Positions 25,557 to 34,645 of a stretch of 64,000 bases of DNA are shown piece by piece. Position 1 is the first letter of the stretch; every line of letters begins with the position of its first letter. The notes below the pieces were generated by a model. That model did not search any database and was not told where the DNA came from. It worked only from the letters and a program-made list of their open reading frames with translations. The stretch spans positions 1-64,000 of the forward strand of contig NZ_WHNQ01000011.1 of assembly GCF_009362785.1 (NCBI RefSeq), read 5' to 3'. A program made the position numbers and the translations under genes. This stretch comes from Paraburkholderia atlantica. Its GTDB lineage: Bacteria > Pseudomonadota > Gammaproteobacteria > Burkholderiales > Burkholderiaceae.

Positions 25557-26192
25557 ATGGACACCCATCTCACCAAATCCGCCGACACCTCCTCCACCGA
25601 TCTCGGCCGGCGCGTGCGCGCCGCCCGTCAGGCGCAGGATCTGACGCTCGAAACCGCGAGCCGCCTGTGCGGCGTCTCACGCTCGACGCTGTCGAAAATC
25701 GAAAACGGTCTGATGTCCCCCACTTTCGACGTGCTGCAAAAAATCGTGCTGGGCCTGAAGATCGAAATCGGCGAACTGTTCGGCTCGACGCCGAAAGTCA
25801 GCGCGAGCGGCCGGCGCGCGCTAACGCGCAAGAACGAAGGCCAGCGCCACGCGTATCGCGGCTACCAGATGGAATTGCTCGCCACCGATCTCGCGCACAA
25901 GGCGATGCTGCCGTTTCGCATCCGCATCTCCGCGCACACGCTCGACGCCTTCGACGACTGGGGCCGCCACGAAGGCGAGGAGTTTCTCTATGTGATCAGC
26001 GGCAGCGTGTGCCTCTATTCGGAGCTGTACGCGCCGACGCATCTGAACGCGGGCGACAGCCTCTACTTCGACAGCCGCACGGGTCACGCGGCGGTGTCGA
26101 CCAGCGAGGAAGACGCCGAAGTGTTGTGGATGGCGACCAATGCGGACCTGCGGCACACACCGCCTGCCGCGAACGACTCAGCGAAAAAATAG
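25557..26192 (+). CDS. XRE-family regulator with C-terminal cupin domain
   Basis: This 211-residue protein has a Cro/C1-type helix-turn-helix in residues 15-75 (LETASRLCGVSRSTLSKIEN) and a cupin domain in about 110-195 (RHEGEEFLYVISGSVCLY and LNAGDSLYFDSRTGH). Such proteins typically sense small metabolites and control neighbouring metabolic genes. It is bordered by the PEP-mutase-like gene and, convergently, by the FAD/Fe-S dehydrogenase. The ligand is unknown. Confidence 0.92.
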   Translation: MDTHLTKSADTSSTDLGRRVRAARQAQDLTLETASRLCGVSRSTLSKIENGLMSPTFDVLQKIVLGLKIEIGELFGSTPKVSASGRRALTRKNEGQRHAYRGYQMELLATDLAHKAMLPFRIRISAHTLDAFDDWGRHEGEEFLYVISGSVCLYSELYAPTHLNAGDSLYFDSRTGHAAVSTSEEDAEVLWMATNADLRHTPPAANDSAKK

Positions 26193-26216
26193 CGCGCCTT
26201 GCACGGCGCGCGGCAC

Positions 26217-29204
26217 TCAGCGCGCCGCCAGCGCCCGTTGCGCGAGTTGCGCGATATGCAGTGCGTGTCGCCCCGTGCCGTGCTCGATCTGCTCGCGACA
26301 ACTGAAGCCGTTGGTCAGCACGAGCGTTTCCGCATGCGCCGCCGTCGCGTCGCGCACGGCCTCAAATATGTCCTCGCCGATCTTTTCCGACAGCGCGTGA
26401 TGCTCGACATTGAAGCCGAACGATCCCGCCATCCCGCAGCAGCCGGTATCGAGCAGCCTCCATCTAACGCCCAGCTTGTTCAGCAACGCCGTATCGCCCT
26501 GCATGCCGAATAGCGCCTTCTGGTGGCAATGGCCATGCACGATCACATCGGCCTCGAGCGTCGGCCACTCGAACGGCTGACGCGCGACGAAATCGGCAAA
26601 CAGGTACGTTTGCGCGGACAGCTTCTTCGCCAACGCATGATCGGGGAGTTGCTTCAGCAACTCGTCCTTGAACACCGACAGACAGCCCGGCTCCAGACCG
26701 ACCAGCGGCACGCCGGCAGCGATGTCTTCCGCGAGATCGTCGACGATATGCGTCAGCAGTTCACGCGCGCGTTCGAGCAGACCGAAGTCGTACAGCGGAC
26801 GCCCGCAACACAAACGCTTCTTTGGCAGCACGACGTGCCAGCCGAGTTGCGTGAGCACATCAGCGGCGGCCTGCGCGATCTCGGGCGTGAAGTGGTCGTT
26901 GAACGTGTCGACCCATAGGATCACCTTCTTTGCGTCGCCGCCGTGCGCATCAATCGCGGATGCTTGCGACGACGCGCTCCGTCGATAAGTCGTAGCGGCA
27001 AAGCGCGGCAACGCACGGGTCTGAGCCACGCCCGCGATCCATTTGCCGAGCGCGGACAAACCGGGCGCCGTTGTCAAAAAGTTGGTCAAGCGTGGAACGC
27101 GCGCGGCCCACGGCGCCCATTCGCCGATGCGCCCCATGAACAGCGCCTGACGCGGCCGCGGATTGTTCTCATAGTAGTGAGAAAGGAACTCCGCCTTGTA
27201 CGACGCCATGTCCGTGTGCGTCGGGCAATCGGACTTGCAGCCCTTGCATGCGAGGCAGGTATCGAGCGCTTCTTTCACTTCGCGGCTGTTCCAGCCATCG
27301 ACGATCACTTCGCCTTGCAGCATTTCCCAGAACAGATGCGCACGCCCGCGCGTCGAGTATTTTTCTTCGCGTGTGCCGCGATAACTCGGGCACATCGTGC
27401 CGCCTTCGAGCGAGCGGCATTTGCCCATGCCGATGCAGCGTTCTATCGACCTCTGGAAGCCGTCGCCTTCCTGGCTCGCGAACGCGAGCTTCGTATGCAG
27501 CGTCACCGGTTTGTACGCGGGACCCATGCGCAGGTTTTCGTCGGCGCGGTATGCGTGCACGACCTTGCCCGGATTCAAACGATTCGCCGGGTCCCAGATG
27601 GCCTTGAACTGCTCCATCGCCTGCATCAGTTCGGGGCCGTACATGATCGGCAGAAACTCGGCCTTCGCCTGGCCATCGCCGTGTTCGCCCGACAGCGAGC
27701 CGCCGAATTCGACCACCAGTTCCGCCGCTTCGCGCAAGAACCCGCGCCATGTCGCGATACCTTCCGCGCTGCGCAGATCGAACGTAATGCGCGCGTGCAC
27801 GCAGCCGTCACCGAAATGGCCGTACAGGCTCGTCTCGTAGCCATAGCGATCGACGAGCGCCTGAAACGCGCGCAGATAATCGCCGAGCCGCAACGGATCG
27901 ACTGCGGCGTCTTCCCAGCCGACCACCGGATCAGGCTTGTCGCGGTCCACCGATAACGCGACCGCCGACGCGCCGGTCTCGCGAATCGACCACACCTTTG
28001 CCTGCAATGCGCGATCTTCGACGAGCACCGTCGAGATATCCGGCCCCGCCGCGCCCGACTGAAAATACTCGGCGGCATCGCGCGCCTGTTGCAGAGCTTC
28101 GTGCTGCGTGTCCGCGCCGAATTCGAGCACGACCCATGCATCGCCGTGGGGCAACAGTGCGATCTCATCCTTCTTCAGACCGCGCGTCTGCAAGCCGCGA
28201 ATGATCGCGCGGTCGAGTCCCTCGACTGCGATCGGCCCGCAGCGCATGAAATGCGGCACGGCGTCCGCCGCCGTATAGATGTCGGGGAAGCCGACCACGA
28301 CGATCACGCGCCTCGCCGGACTCTTCACGAGTCTCACTTTCGCCTGCAACGTGACCGCGCAAGTGCCTTCGCTGCCAACCAGCGCACGCGCGACGTTGAA
28401 GCCGTTTTCCGGCAGCAGTTGATCGAGATTGAAGCCCGACACGCGCCGCTTGATTTTCGGGAATTTCGCGCGAATCCGTTCCGCGTACGTGTCGCGCAGT
28501 TGCCTGAGCGCCGCGTAGATTTCGCCTTGTCGACCACCCGCCGCGATGATGCGTTCGAGTTCTTCTTCGGAGGTCGGGCCGACCCAGAAACGCGCGCCGT
28601 CGAAGGTCGCGATTTCAAGCGCCTCGATGTTCTCGACGGTCTTGCCGGCCATCACCGAATGCGCGCCGCACGAGTTGTTCGCGATCATGCCGCCTAGCGT
28701 GCAGCGGCTATGCGTGGCGGGATCGGGCGCGAACGTGAGGCCGTGCTGTTCGGCGGCATCGCGCAAGGAGTCGCACACGACGCCGGGTTCGACGATCGCG
28801 ACGCCCGCAAGCGGATCGATCGAGACGACGCGGTTCAGGTACTTGCTCGCATCGGCGACGACCGCGACGTTCACGCACTGGCCATTCTGCGACGTGCCGC
28901 CGCCGCGCGCGAGAAACGGCACGTCGTTGCGACGGCATGCGTCGAGCGTCGCGAGCAGATCGTCGATATCGGTCGGTACCACCACACCGAGCGGGACTTG
29001 CCGATAGTTCGACGCATCCGACGCGTACAGTGCTTTGGAACCCCGATCGAAGCGCACTTCGCCGCGCACATGCTGGCGCAGGTCGCTTTCGAGCGCCCGC
29101 AATACGGCGGCGCTGCCCGCGAAAGGCCTGGCGACACGCGGTTCATTCGAAGCGCCACGCTCGCCGACCCGCCGCCCTTCATCCAATGACAATGACGTCC
29201 CCAC
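26217..29204 (-). CDS. FAD and Fe-S dehydrogenase, probable D-2-hydroxyglutarate dehydrogenase (YdiJ type)
   Basis: This 995-residue fusion has a PCMH-type FAD-binding domain (about 45-280, RGGGTSQNGQ and LGGMIANNSCGAHS) and a FAD-oxidase C domain (about 300-560, GDGCVHARITFD, GSLSGEHGDGQAKAEFL). A 4Fe-4S region follows (CIGMGKC, CPSYRGTREEKYSTRGRA, CLACKGCKSDCP), then a CCG heterodisulfide-reductase-like region (LCCGRPLYDFG, GCCGMAGSFG). YdiJ proteins of this architecture oxidise D-2-hydroxyglutarate. The HglS homologue just upstream makes exactly that compound, which supports the call; D-lactate is the alternative. The start is GTG at 29204 with GAGGAG upstream. Confidence 0.87.
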   Translation of the reverse strand: MGTSLSLDEGRRVGERGASNEPRVARPFAGSAAVLRALESDLRQHVRGEVRFDRGSKALYASDASNYRQVPLGVVVPTDIDDLLATLDACRRNDVPFLARGGGTSQNGQCVNVAVVADASKYLNRVVSIDPLAGVAIVEPGVVCDSLRDAAEQHGLTFAPDPATHSRCTLGGMIANNSCGAHSVMAGKTVENIEALEIATFDGARFWVGPTSEEELERIIAAGGRQGEIYAALRQLRDTYAERIRAKFPKIKRRVSGFNLDQLLPENGFNVARALVGSEGTCAVTLQAKVRLVKSPARRVIVVVGFPDIYTAADAVPHFMRCGPIAVEGLDRAIIRGLQTRGLKKDEIALLPHGDAWVVLEFGADTQHEALQQARDAAEYFQSGAAGPDISTVLVEDRALQAKVWSIRETGASAVALSVDRDKPDPVVGWEDAAVDPLRLGDYLRAFQALVDRYGYETSLYGHFGDGCVHARITFDLRSAEGIATWRGFLREAAELVVEFGGSLSGEHGDGQAKAEFLPIMYGPELMQAMEQFKAIWDPANRLNPGKVVHAYRADENLRMGPAYKPVTLHTKLAFASQEGDGFQRSIERCIGMGKCRSLEGGTMCPSYRGTREEKYSTRGRAHLFWEMLQGEVIVDGWNSREVKEALDTCLACKGCKSDCPTHTDMASYKAEFLSHYYENNPRPRQALFMGRIGEWAPWAARVPRLTNFLTTAPGLSALGKWIAGVAQTRALPRFAATTYRRSASSQASAIDAHGGDAKKVILWVDTFNDHFTPEIAQAAADVLTQLGWHVVLPKKRLCCGRPLYDFGLLERARELLTHIVDDLAEDIAAGVPLVGLEPGCLSVFKDELLKQLPDHALAKKLSAQTYLFADFVARQPFEWPTLEADVIVHGHCHQKALFGMQGDTALLNKLGVRWRLLDTGCCGMAGSFGFNVEHHALSEKIGEDIFEAVRDATAAHAETLVLTNGFSCREQIEHGTGRHALHIAQLAQRALAAR

Positions 29205-29249
29205 TGCGCTCCTCGTCTGCGATGCCGGCGCTCGCGCCGACGTATGCGC

Positions 29250-30287
29250 TCAGGCCGCCTGGCTTGCGGTCATCCGGAAGATTCCCTGTGCGTTGCCCGC
29301 ATCGAAACGCAGGTCCGTTTCCCAGCGGCGCGCGTCCTGATCGAAACTGCGTTTGCGCGTGATGAATTCGTAGAACGAGCCCGGCACGTCGCGCGTGACG
29401 ACACTGCCGTCGGCCGCGCGAAATTCACGCTGCACGAGATCCGCGCGATACGCGGTCTGGAATACGCGCCCGGAACGCGAATGCTCGACGTCCGGCTTCA
29501 TCGGGCGACCCTTCGCTTTCTGATCGTCCGACAGCTTGAAAACATCCGCGACGCGATCGGTTGCATGATTGAACGCGTTGCCTTCGGTCGCGATCCACGC
29601 CATCTCCGCCGATTCCTTCAACAATACTTCGTAGTCGGCTTCGCGTGGCATCTCATGCTGACGCGCGAACGCACCGACGATCACTGGCAGCAACTCTTGC
29701 GCCGCATCGATCGGCAGCACGCCGTCGCGTTCGAGTTCCCACAAGAGGCCATTAGCGCGCGGCGTCAATGGATCACGCGATGCACCGATGACGTTCGTCA
29801 CCGCCTGCTGGAACGCCGCGGAAAAACGCTCCGGGTGCAGTTCGCTGACGAAGAACTGCGCGATCTCGTCGGGCGCGTCGTCATGCGCCCATGCGCGGCC
29901 GGTCATGCCGAGCCGATCGAGCGGATAACGGCCGTTGATCCGAAAACCGAGCGGCCGCAGGATGCGCGCGAACGCGGCCTCGCCGGGCGGCAGCGCGCCG
30001 CTGTGCGGCCAGCGCACGGTGCGCAGCGCGCCATGATCGAAGTGAACGCTGCCGCCGGCGGCGACGGTTTCCTCCGTATAGCGGCGGCCGTTTTCCGAGC
30101 GCGCGAGCAGATCGTCGAACAGCGCCATGTTCATCGCCTGCGCGAGTTCGGCACGCGTGATGCTGCCGCTTTCCCACTCGTTCAACACCTGTGGATGATT
30201 CAGCGTCGCAAACAGGCGCGCGGTTTTCTCCGCGCCCAGCAGTTTCATCAACAGTTGTTCGATGTTCGCATTCTTCAGGTTTCGCAT
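29250..30287 (-). CDS. hglS: 2-oxoadipate dioxygenase/decarboxylase (HglS, DUF1338)
   Basis: This 345-residue DUF1338 protein resembles Pseudomonas putida HglS, a non-heme iron enzyme converting 2-oxoadipate to D-2-hydroxyglutarate in D-lysine catabolism. HFDHGALR supplies candidate metal ligand His85 and substrate Arg89, NAFNHATDR gives His241, and GSFYEF gives Glu307. The 156-residue spacing between the two histidines agrees with my memory of the P. putida enzyme (His70/His226). The gene lies 45 bp upstream of the YdiJ-type dehydrogenase on the same strand, making a two-step route to 2-oxoglutarate, and diverges from a LysR regulator. Confidence 0.87.
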   Translation of the reverse strand: MRNLKNANIEQLLMKLLGAEKTARLFATLNHPQVLNEWESGSITRAELAQAMNMALFDDLLARSENGRRYTEETVAAGGSVHFDHGALRTVRWPHSGALPPGEAAFARILRPLGFRINGRYPLDRLGMTGRAWAHDDAPDEIAQFFVSELHPERFSAAFQQAVTNVIGASRDPLTPRANGLLWELERDGVLPIDAAQELLPVIVGAFARQHEMPREADYEVLLKESAEMAWIATEGNAFNHATDRVADVFKLSDDQKAKGRPMKPDVEHSRSGRVFQTAYRADLVQREFRAADGSVVTRDVPGSFYEFITRKRSFDQDARRWETDLRFDAGNAQGIFRMTASQAA

Positions 30288-30413
30288 CCGGCTTCTCCAC
30301 GCTAAACGTTGAGCGCCCGCACGAGCGCCACATGACGGGCGAGATTATTCAAAATCCGCTTCGCCCCCGTAAAGCGAGATAAAATCGCCACTTGATGCGT
30401 TTTTGGAATTAAC

Positions 30414-31346
30414 GTGCGAAAGTTCAAGATTCCCAACATGGGCGCGCTGCTCGCGTTCGAAGCCGCGGCGCGGCACGAGAGCTTCACGCACGCGGCGCGC
30501 GAACTGTTCCTCACCGAAAGCGCGGTGTCGCGACAGATCAATACGCTCGAAAGCAATCTTGGCGTGCGGCTGTTCGTGCGCGTCAAGCAGCGCGTGGTGC
30601 TGACGCGCGCGGGCAAGGTCTACAGCGCGCAGGTGCGACGCTCGCTCGAACACCTCGATCGCGACACGCTGTCGATCATCGCGCACGGCAGCGGCGGCGG
30701 TTATCTGGAACTCGCGGTGTTGCCGACGTTCGCATCGCAATGGCTGATTCCGCGCATGGCGACATTCAATGAACAATACCCGGACGTGCGCGTGAACATG
30801 GGCGTGCGTACCGCGACGTTCGCGTTCGCCGACACGCATTTCGAAGCGGCCATCCACTACGGCAAGCCGACGTGGCCGGGTACATCGGCCGATTTTCTGT
30901 TCAGCGAGGAAGTGGTACCGGTCTGCGCGGCGAGTCTGCTGAAGCGGCCGATCCGCAACGTTGCCGAACTACTCAACTATCCGCTGCTGCATTCGACGAC
31001 GCGACCCGACGGCTGGGCGACCTGGTTCGCTAAGTTCGGCGTCGACGACAACCGCACGATGCAGGGCGTGCGCTACGAACTGCACACGATGCTGATCAGC
31101 GCGGCCGCGGCCGGACTCGGTATTGCGCTGGTGCCGCGCTTTTTCGTCGACACGCAGTTGCAGCAGTTCGGTCTCGTGATTCCGTTCGACGGTCCCGCCG
31201 TCGCCGACGCCGCGTATTACCTCGTGTATCCGACCGAGTTGAGCCACGGCAAACCGCTCGCGAATTTCCGCGAGTGGCTGCTGGGCGAGGCGGCCGCGTA
31301 CCGTGCGATTTATCCGGAGTTGGCGGAGCGGCCAGAGGGGGCGTGA
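30414..31346 (+). CDS. LysR-family regulator (GcvA-like), probable regulator of the hglS operon
   Basis: This 310-residue protein has an N-terminal winged helix (FEAAARHESFTHAARELFLT, ESAVSRQINTLESNLGVRLF) and an effector domain typical of GcvA-type LysR proteins (LELAVLPTFASQWLIPRM, AAAGLGIALVPRFFVDTQL). The start is GTG at 30414. It diverges from hglS with a 126-bp gap, so by family habit it should control hglS and the dehydrogenase, perhaps in response to 2-oxoadipate or lysine. Confidence 0.9.
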   Translation: MRKFKIPNMGALLAFEAAARHESFTHAARELFLTESAVSRQINTLESNLGVRLFVRVKQRVVLTRAGKVYSAQVRRSLEHLDRDTLSIIAHGSGGGYLELAVLPTFASQWLIPRMATFNEQYPDVRVNMGVRTATFAFADTHFEAAIHYGKPTWPGTSADFLFSEEVVPVCAASLLKRPIRNVAELLNYPLLHSTTRPDGWATWFAKFGVDDNRTMQGVRYELHTMLISAAAAGLGIALVPRFFVDTQLQQFGLVIPFDGPAVADAAYYLVYPTELSHGKPLANFREWLLGEAAAYRAIYPELAERPEGA

Positions 31347-31402
31347 GGAAACGCCAGCCGCACGCGTGATTGGATCAATCACACATGCCGGCCGCGCGAA
31401 AT

Positions 31403-32530
31403 TCAGCTGCCGGCGCGCGCCTGCGCCAATGCGGCCAGGTTGCCTTCGCCAAAGCCATGATGCCCCTGGCGTTGCACGATCTCGAAGAAGATCTCGCCGG
31501 CGCGACGGCGCACGAAGGTCTGGAAAAACAGCAACGGCACGCCGTCCGCGCCGATCTCGCCATCCACGAGCACATGCGTGCGCCGCAGCCGCTCGACGTC
31601 GAGCCCGTGGCCCGGCAAACGTGCATCGAGCTGATCGTAGTAGCGCGGCGGCGGCTCGACGAATTCGACGCCGTTCGCGAGCAGACGCTCGATGCACGCG
31701 AAGATGTCGTCGGTGGCGAGCGCGATGTGCTGCACGCCTTCGCCCGGATGGTCGGGCAGATACTCGTGCATCAGGTTGGTCCGGCGCGTGCCTTCCTCGT
31801 ACAGTGGTATGCGGATCGCGCCGCACGGCGACACCATCACGCGCGATTCCGCCGACACGTGCCAATTCGCGTGCAACTCGTGAATCTCGCGGAAATTCAG
31901 CAGGTCGCGATAGAAGTCGATCCACTCCTGCATGCGGCCTTCGCCAACGGTTTGCGTCAAATGATCGACCGCGATCAGGCCGCTGCCCGCGTGACTCAGA
32001 TCGGCTTCGGCCGTGTCGATTTCGATGGGGCGGAAGTCGATGTCGAAGATCGAGATATCACCGAGGCCACCGCGCTGACCGCCGCGCCCGCGCCAACGAT
32101 CGACGAAATAGATGTGTGAATCGCCGATGCCTTGAATCGCCGGAATCAACAGCTCGCCGGCACCGAGGCGTTCGCCCTCGAACTCCCACGCGCCGAGTTC
32201 CACCGCGCGTTCGAACGCGCGCTGCGCGTCGGCGACCCGAATCCCGATCGCGCAGATGCCGACCCCGTATTCCTCCGCGTAGCGCGCCGCGAACGAATCG
32301 GGCTCCGCGTTGATCAGGAAATTCATCTCGCCCTGACGGTACAGCGTCACGTCCTTGCTGATATGACGCGCGATCGCCTTGAAGCCGAGCCGCTTGAAGG
32401 TCTCGCCGAGCGCCCGCGGATCGCGGGCGGCGAACTCGACGAATTCGAGGCCGGCCGTGCCGAGCGGATTGTGCTCCGGCGCCATCACGGCGCGCTGCGC
32501 GGCCTCGGGAGTGGGCAAGTCGCTGGGCAT
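31403..32530 (-). CDS. hppD: 4-hydroxyphenylpyruvate dioxygenase
   Basis: This 375-residue enzyme of tyrosine catabolism converts 4-hydroxyphenylpyruvate to homogentisate. It has two VOC halves: GLEFVEFAARDP and VTLYRQGEMNFLIN open the N-terminal one. The C-terminal half supplies the Fe(II) triad in VDHLTQTV (His), GVQHIALAT (His) and EIFFEIVQR (Glu). The C-terminus QGHHGFGEGNLAALAQA matches the helix that closes the active site. The start at 32530 follows AAGGAGA. No homogentisate genes are adjacent. Confidence 0.94.
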   Translation of the reverse strand: MPSDLPTPEAAQRAVMAPEHNPLGTAGLEFVEFAARDPRALGETFKRLGFKAIARHISKDVTLYRQGEMNFLINAEPDSFAARYAEEYGVGICAIGIRVADAQRAFERAVELGAWEFEGERLGAGELLIPAIQGIGDSHIYFVDRWRGRGGQRGGLGDISIFDIDFRPIEIDTAEADLSHAGSGLIAVDHLTQTVGEGRMQEWIDFYRDLLNFREIHELHANWHVSAESRVMVSPCGAIRIPLYEEGTRRTNLMHEYLPDHPGEGVQHIALATDDIFACIERLLANGVEFVEPPPRYYDQLDARLPGHGLDVERLRRTHVLVDGEIGADGVPLLFFQTFVRRRAGEIFFEIVQRQGHHGFGEGNLAALAQARAGS

Positions 32531-32803
32531 GGCAATCTCCTTGTACGGTCTTTCGATGCGGTGGCCGGTCTTTCCGGGGTTCGGTGCGAACCGTTCCGGC
32601 CGCTCGCGATGGGCTGCGTGACGCGTGCCCGCTCGTGGCGTGCACGCGGCGTGCCGCGCAAAAAACGGGCTGCGGCGGCTTTCGCACCGTGTTTTTACAC
32701 CGGGTCGCGGGGCATTCGCAACCGTCATTTTGTACTGGTTGGTTCATCCGTCGAACGGCGTGCCGCTGGGCGCTCGGGGGCATGCGTGCGGCAGGCCGCC
32801 GGA
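32531..32803. other. hppD upstream region
   Basis: This 273-bp stretch lies between pcaQ (stop at 32804) and hppD. It must carry the hppD promoter. I find no clear -35/-10 pair, hairpin or reading frame of merit in it. Confidence 0.4.
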
Positions 32804-33826
32804 TCACTCGAGCGGCGCGTCGCCCGGGCTGCCTTTGCGCGCCGTTTTGCCGGCGGTTTTACCAGTGCTCTTGCCCGCATCCTTGCCCGACGCCGCCGCC
32901 ATTCTGCCCCGCGCGACCTCGCGCACCGCCTCGATGAACGCGCGCCCCACCGCCGACGGCTGCGTATCCGAGCGACGGATCAGTCCCACCGGCTCGCCGG
33001 TACCCGCAAACGGCAGCGGCAAGCGCACCAGCATGCCGTGCGCGAGTTCGTATTCGACCGCGCTTTGCGGCACGAACCACACCGCGCCGTTTTCGAGCGT
33101 CAGCGCACGCCCCGTCGATACCGACAACACCTCGACGAACCCTGACAACGGCGCCACGCCCCACGCGCTGAGCAGGCTCTCGGTCGACTGGCGGATCAGC
33201 GTGCCGAACGGCGGCAGCACGATCGGAAATTCCTCCAGCGACGTGGCCGGCAAGGCCGTTCCCTGCGCGAGCGGATGCCCGGCGCGCACGACCGCGATCA
33301 GCGGCTCGGTAAACAACTGCTCGAAGCTCAGGCCTACCATCCGCTCCGGGTCCGCGAGGCGGCCGATCGCGAATTCGATCGAACCCGCTTTCAGGCGTTC
33401 GAGCAATTCCGGATTTGCGCCAGTCGCGAGGCGCACGATCACGCGCGGCCACTGCGTCGAGAACTGTCTCAGCACGGCCGGTATCAGCGCCGCGGCGACA
33501 GTGGGCAGCACGCCGACTTCGAGTGTCGCGGCGGCCGCGCCCTCGGCGCGCGCGAGCAGATCGACGCCCTGCCGCAGCGCGCTCACGCAGGCGCTCGCGT
33601 GCGGCATGAAAAGCTGCCCCTCGCGCGTCGGCACCGCGCCGTGACGGCCGCGCTCGAACAGTTTCACGCCGAGAATGGTTTCCAGCTCGGCGACGGTCTT
33701 CGATACCGCCGGCTGCGTGATCGACAGACTGTCCGCCGCCCGCTGGACGCTGCCGAACTGCGCGACGGCCAGAAAGCACTGGAGATGACGAAATTTGACG
33801 CGGCTATCCGCGAGACTGCGTTGCAT
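32804..33826 (-). CDS. pcaQ: PcaQ, LysR-family regulator of protocatechuate catabolism
   Basis: This 340-residue regulator has a winged helix with VKFRHLQCFLAVAQFGSVQR and LSITQPAVSKTVAELETILG, the PcaQ/CatR-type start, and an effector domain with ALTLENGAVWFVPQSAVEYE. It diverges from pcaHG, the normal PcaQ arrangement, and should activate it with beta-carboxy-muconate-type inducers. The C-terminal 25 residues (GKDAGKSTGKTAGKTARKG) are a lysine-rich extension not usual in PcaQ. Confidence 0.9.
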   Translation of the reverse strand: MQRSLADSRVKFRHLQCFLAVAQFGSVQRAADSLSITQPAVSKTVAELETILGVKLFERGRHGAVPTREGQLFMPHASACVSALRQGVDLLARAEGAAAATLEVGVLPTVAAALIPAVLRQFSTQWPRVIVRLATGANPELLERLKAGSIEFAIGRLADPERMVGLSFEQLFTEPLIAVVRAGHPLAQGTALPATSLEEFPIVLPPFGTLIRQSTESLLSAWGVAPLSGFVEVLSVSTGRALTLENGAVWFVPQSAVEYELAHGMLVRLPLPFAGTGEPVGLIRRSDTQPSAVGRAFIEAVREVARGRMAAASGKDAGKSTGKTAGKTARKGSPGDAPLE

Positions 33827-33878
33827 AACGGAAGGTTATACGAAACGGGCAAAAACGTCATTTTTCATAACCGGCTGC
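33825..33878. promoter_or_regulatory. Putative PcaQ-binding sites between pcaQ and pcaH
   Basis: ATAACGGAAGGTTAT (33825-33839) is an inverted repeat, ATAAC-N5-GTTAT, close to the PcaQ consensus ATAACC-N4-GGTTAA. A second half-site, ATAACC (33868-33873), lies 29 bp further toward pcaH. The first overlaps the pcaQ start codon, so binding there would also limit pcaQ expression. Confidence 0.5.
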
Positions 33879-33937
33879 TTTGTATAAAGTGCGAGTCATA
33901 ACGCCGCATTCCCCGATTCCTCCAACGGAGACACTTC

Positions 33938-34642
33938 ATGGAAGATTCAATTCTTTCCCCGCGAGATTTCGCGTCCCATCCCGAGTACATCTATCCGCCG
34001 TACGGTTCGTCGGTCAAGCGCGGCCCGACCCGCCCGCTGATTCCGCTGAAGGAACGTCTGCGCGACCAGCGCGTGCCGGTCTATGGCACCGACGACCTCG
34101 ACCCGCTCGACAACGACCTGACCCGCAACGCGGTGCGCAATGGTGAACCGCTCGGCGAGCGCATCATCGTGACGGGCCGCGTGCTCGACGAAGTCGGCCG
34201 CCCGGTGCGCAACACGCTCGTGGAAATCTGGCAGGCGAACGCCGCCGGCCGCTATGTGCACAAGGCCGACCAGCACGACGCGCCGCTCGATCCGAACTTC
34301 CTCGGCGCGGGCCGCTGCATCACGGACAACGAAGGCCGTTACCGCTTCCTGACCATCAAGCCGGGCGCGTATCCGTGGGGCAACCATCCGAACGCATGGC
34401 GTCCGCAGCACATCCACTTCTCGCTGTTCGGCGACCACTTCGGCTCGCGTCTGGTCACGCAGATGTACTTCCCCGGCGATCCGCTGCTCGCGTTCGACCC
34501 GATCTACCAGGGCACGCCGGAAAACGCCCGTGAGCGCATGATCTCGAAGTTCTCGCTCGACATTACGCAAGAGGCCTATGCGCTCGGCTACGACTTCGAC
34601 ATCGTGCTGCGCGGCCCGAACGAAACCCCGATGGAGCGCTAA
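33938..34642 (+). CDS. pcaH: Protocatechuate 3,4-dioxygenase beta subunit
   Basis: This 234-residue non-heme Fe(III) subunit cleaves the ring of protocatechuate to beta-carboxy-cis,cis-muconate together with PcaG. Family sequences include YGSSVKRGPTRPLIPL, VEIWQANAAGRYVHKADQH, YRFLTIKPGAYPWGNHPNAW (Tyr ligands) and RPQHIHFSLFG (His ligands). pcaG follows 3 bp later. A GGAGA site precedes the ATG. Confidence 0.96.
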   Translation: MEDSILSPRDFASHPEYIYPPYGSSVKRGPTRPLIPLKERLRDQRVPVYGTDDLDPLDNDLTRNAVRNGEPLGERIIVTGRVLDEVGRPVRNTLVEIWQANAAGRYVHKADQHDAPLDPNFLGAGRCITDNEGRYRFLTIKPGAYPWGNHPNAWRPQHIHFSLFGDHFGSRLVTQMYFPGDPLLAFDPIYQGTPENARERMISKFSLDITQEAYALGYDFDIVLRGPNETPMER

Positions 34643-34645
34643 GCC

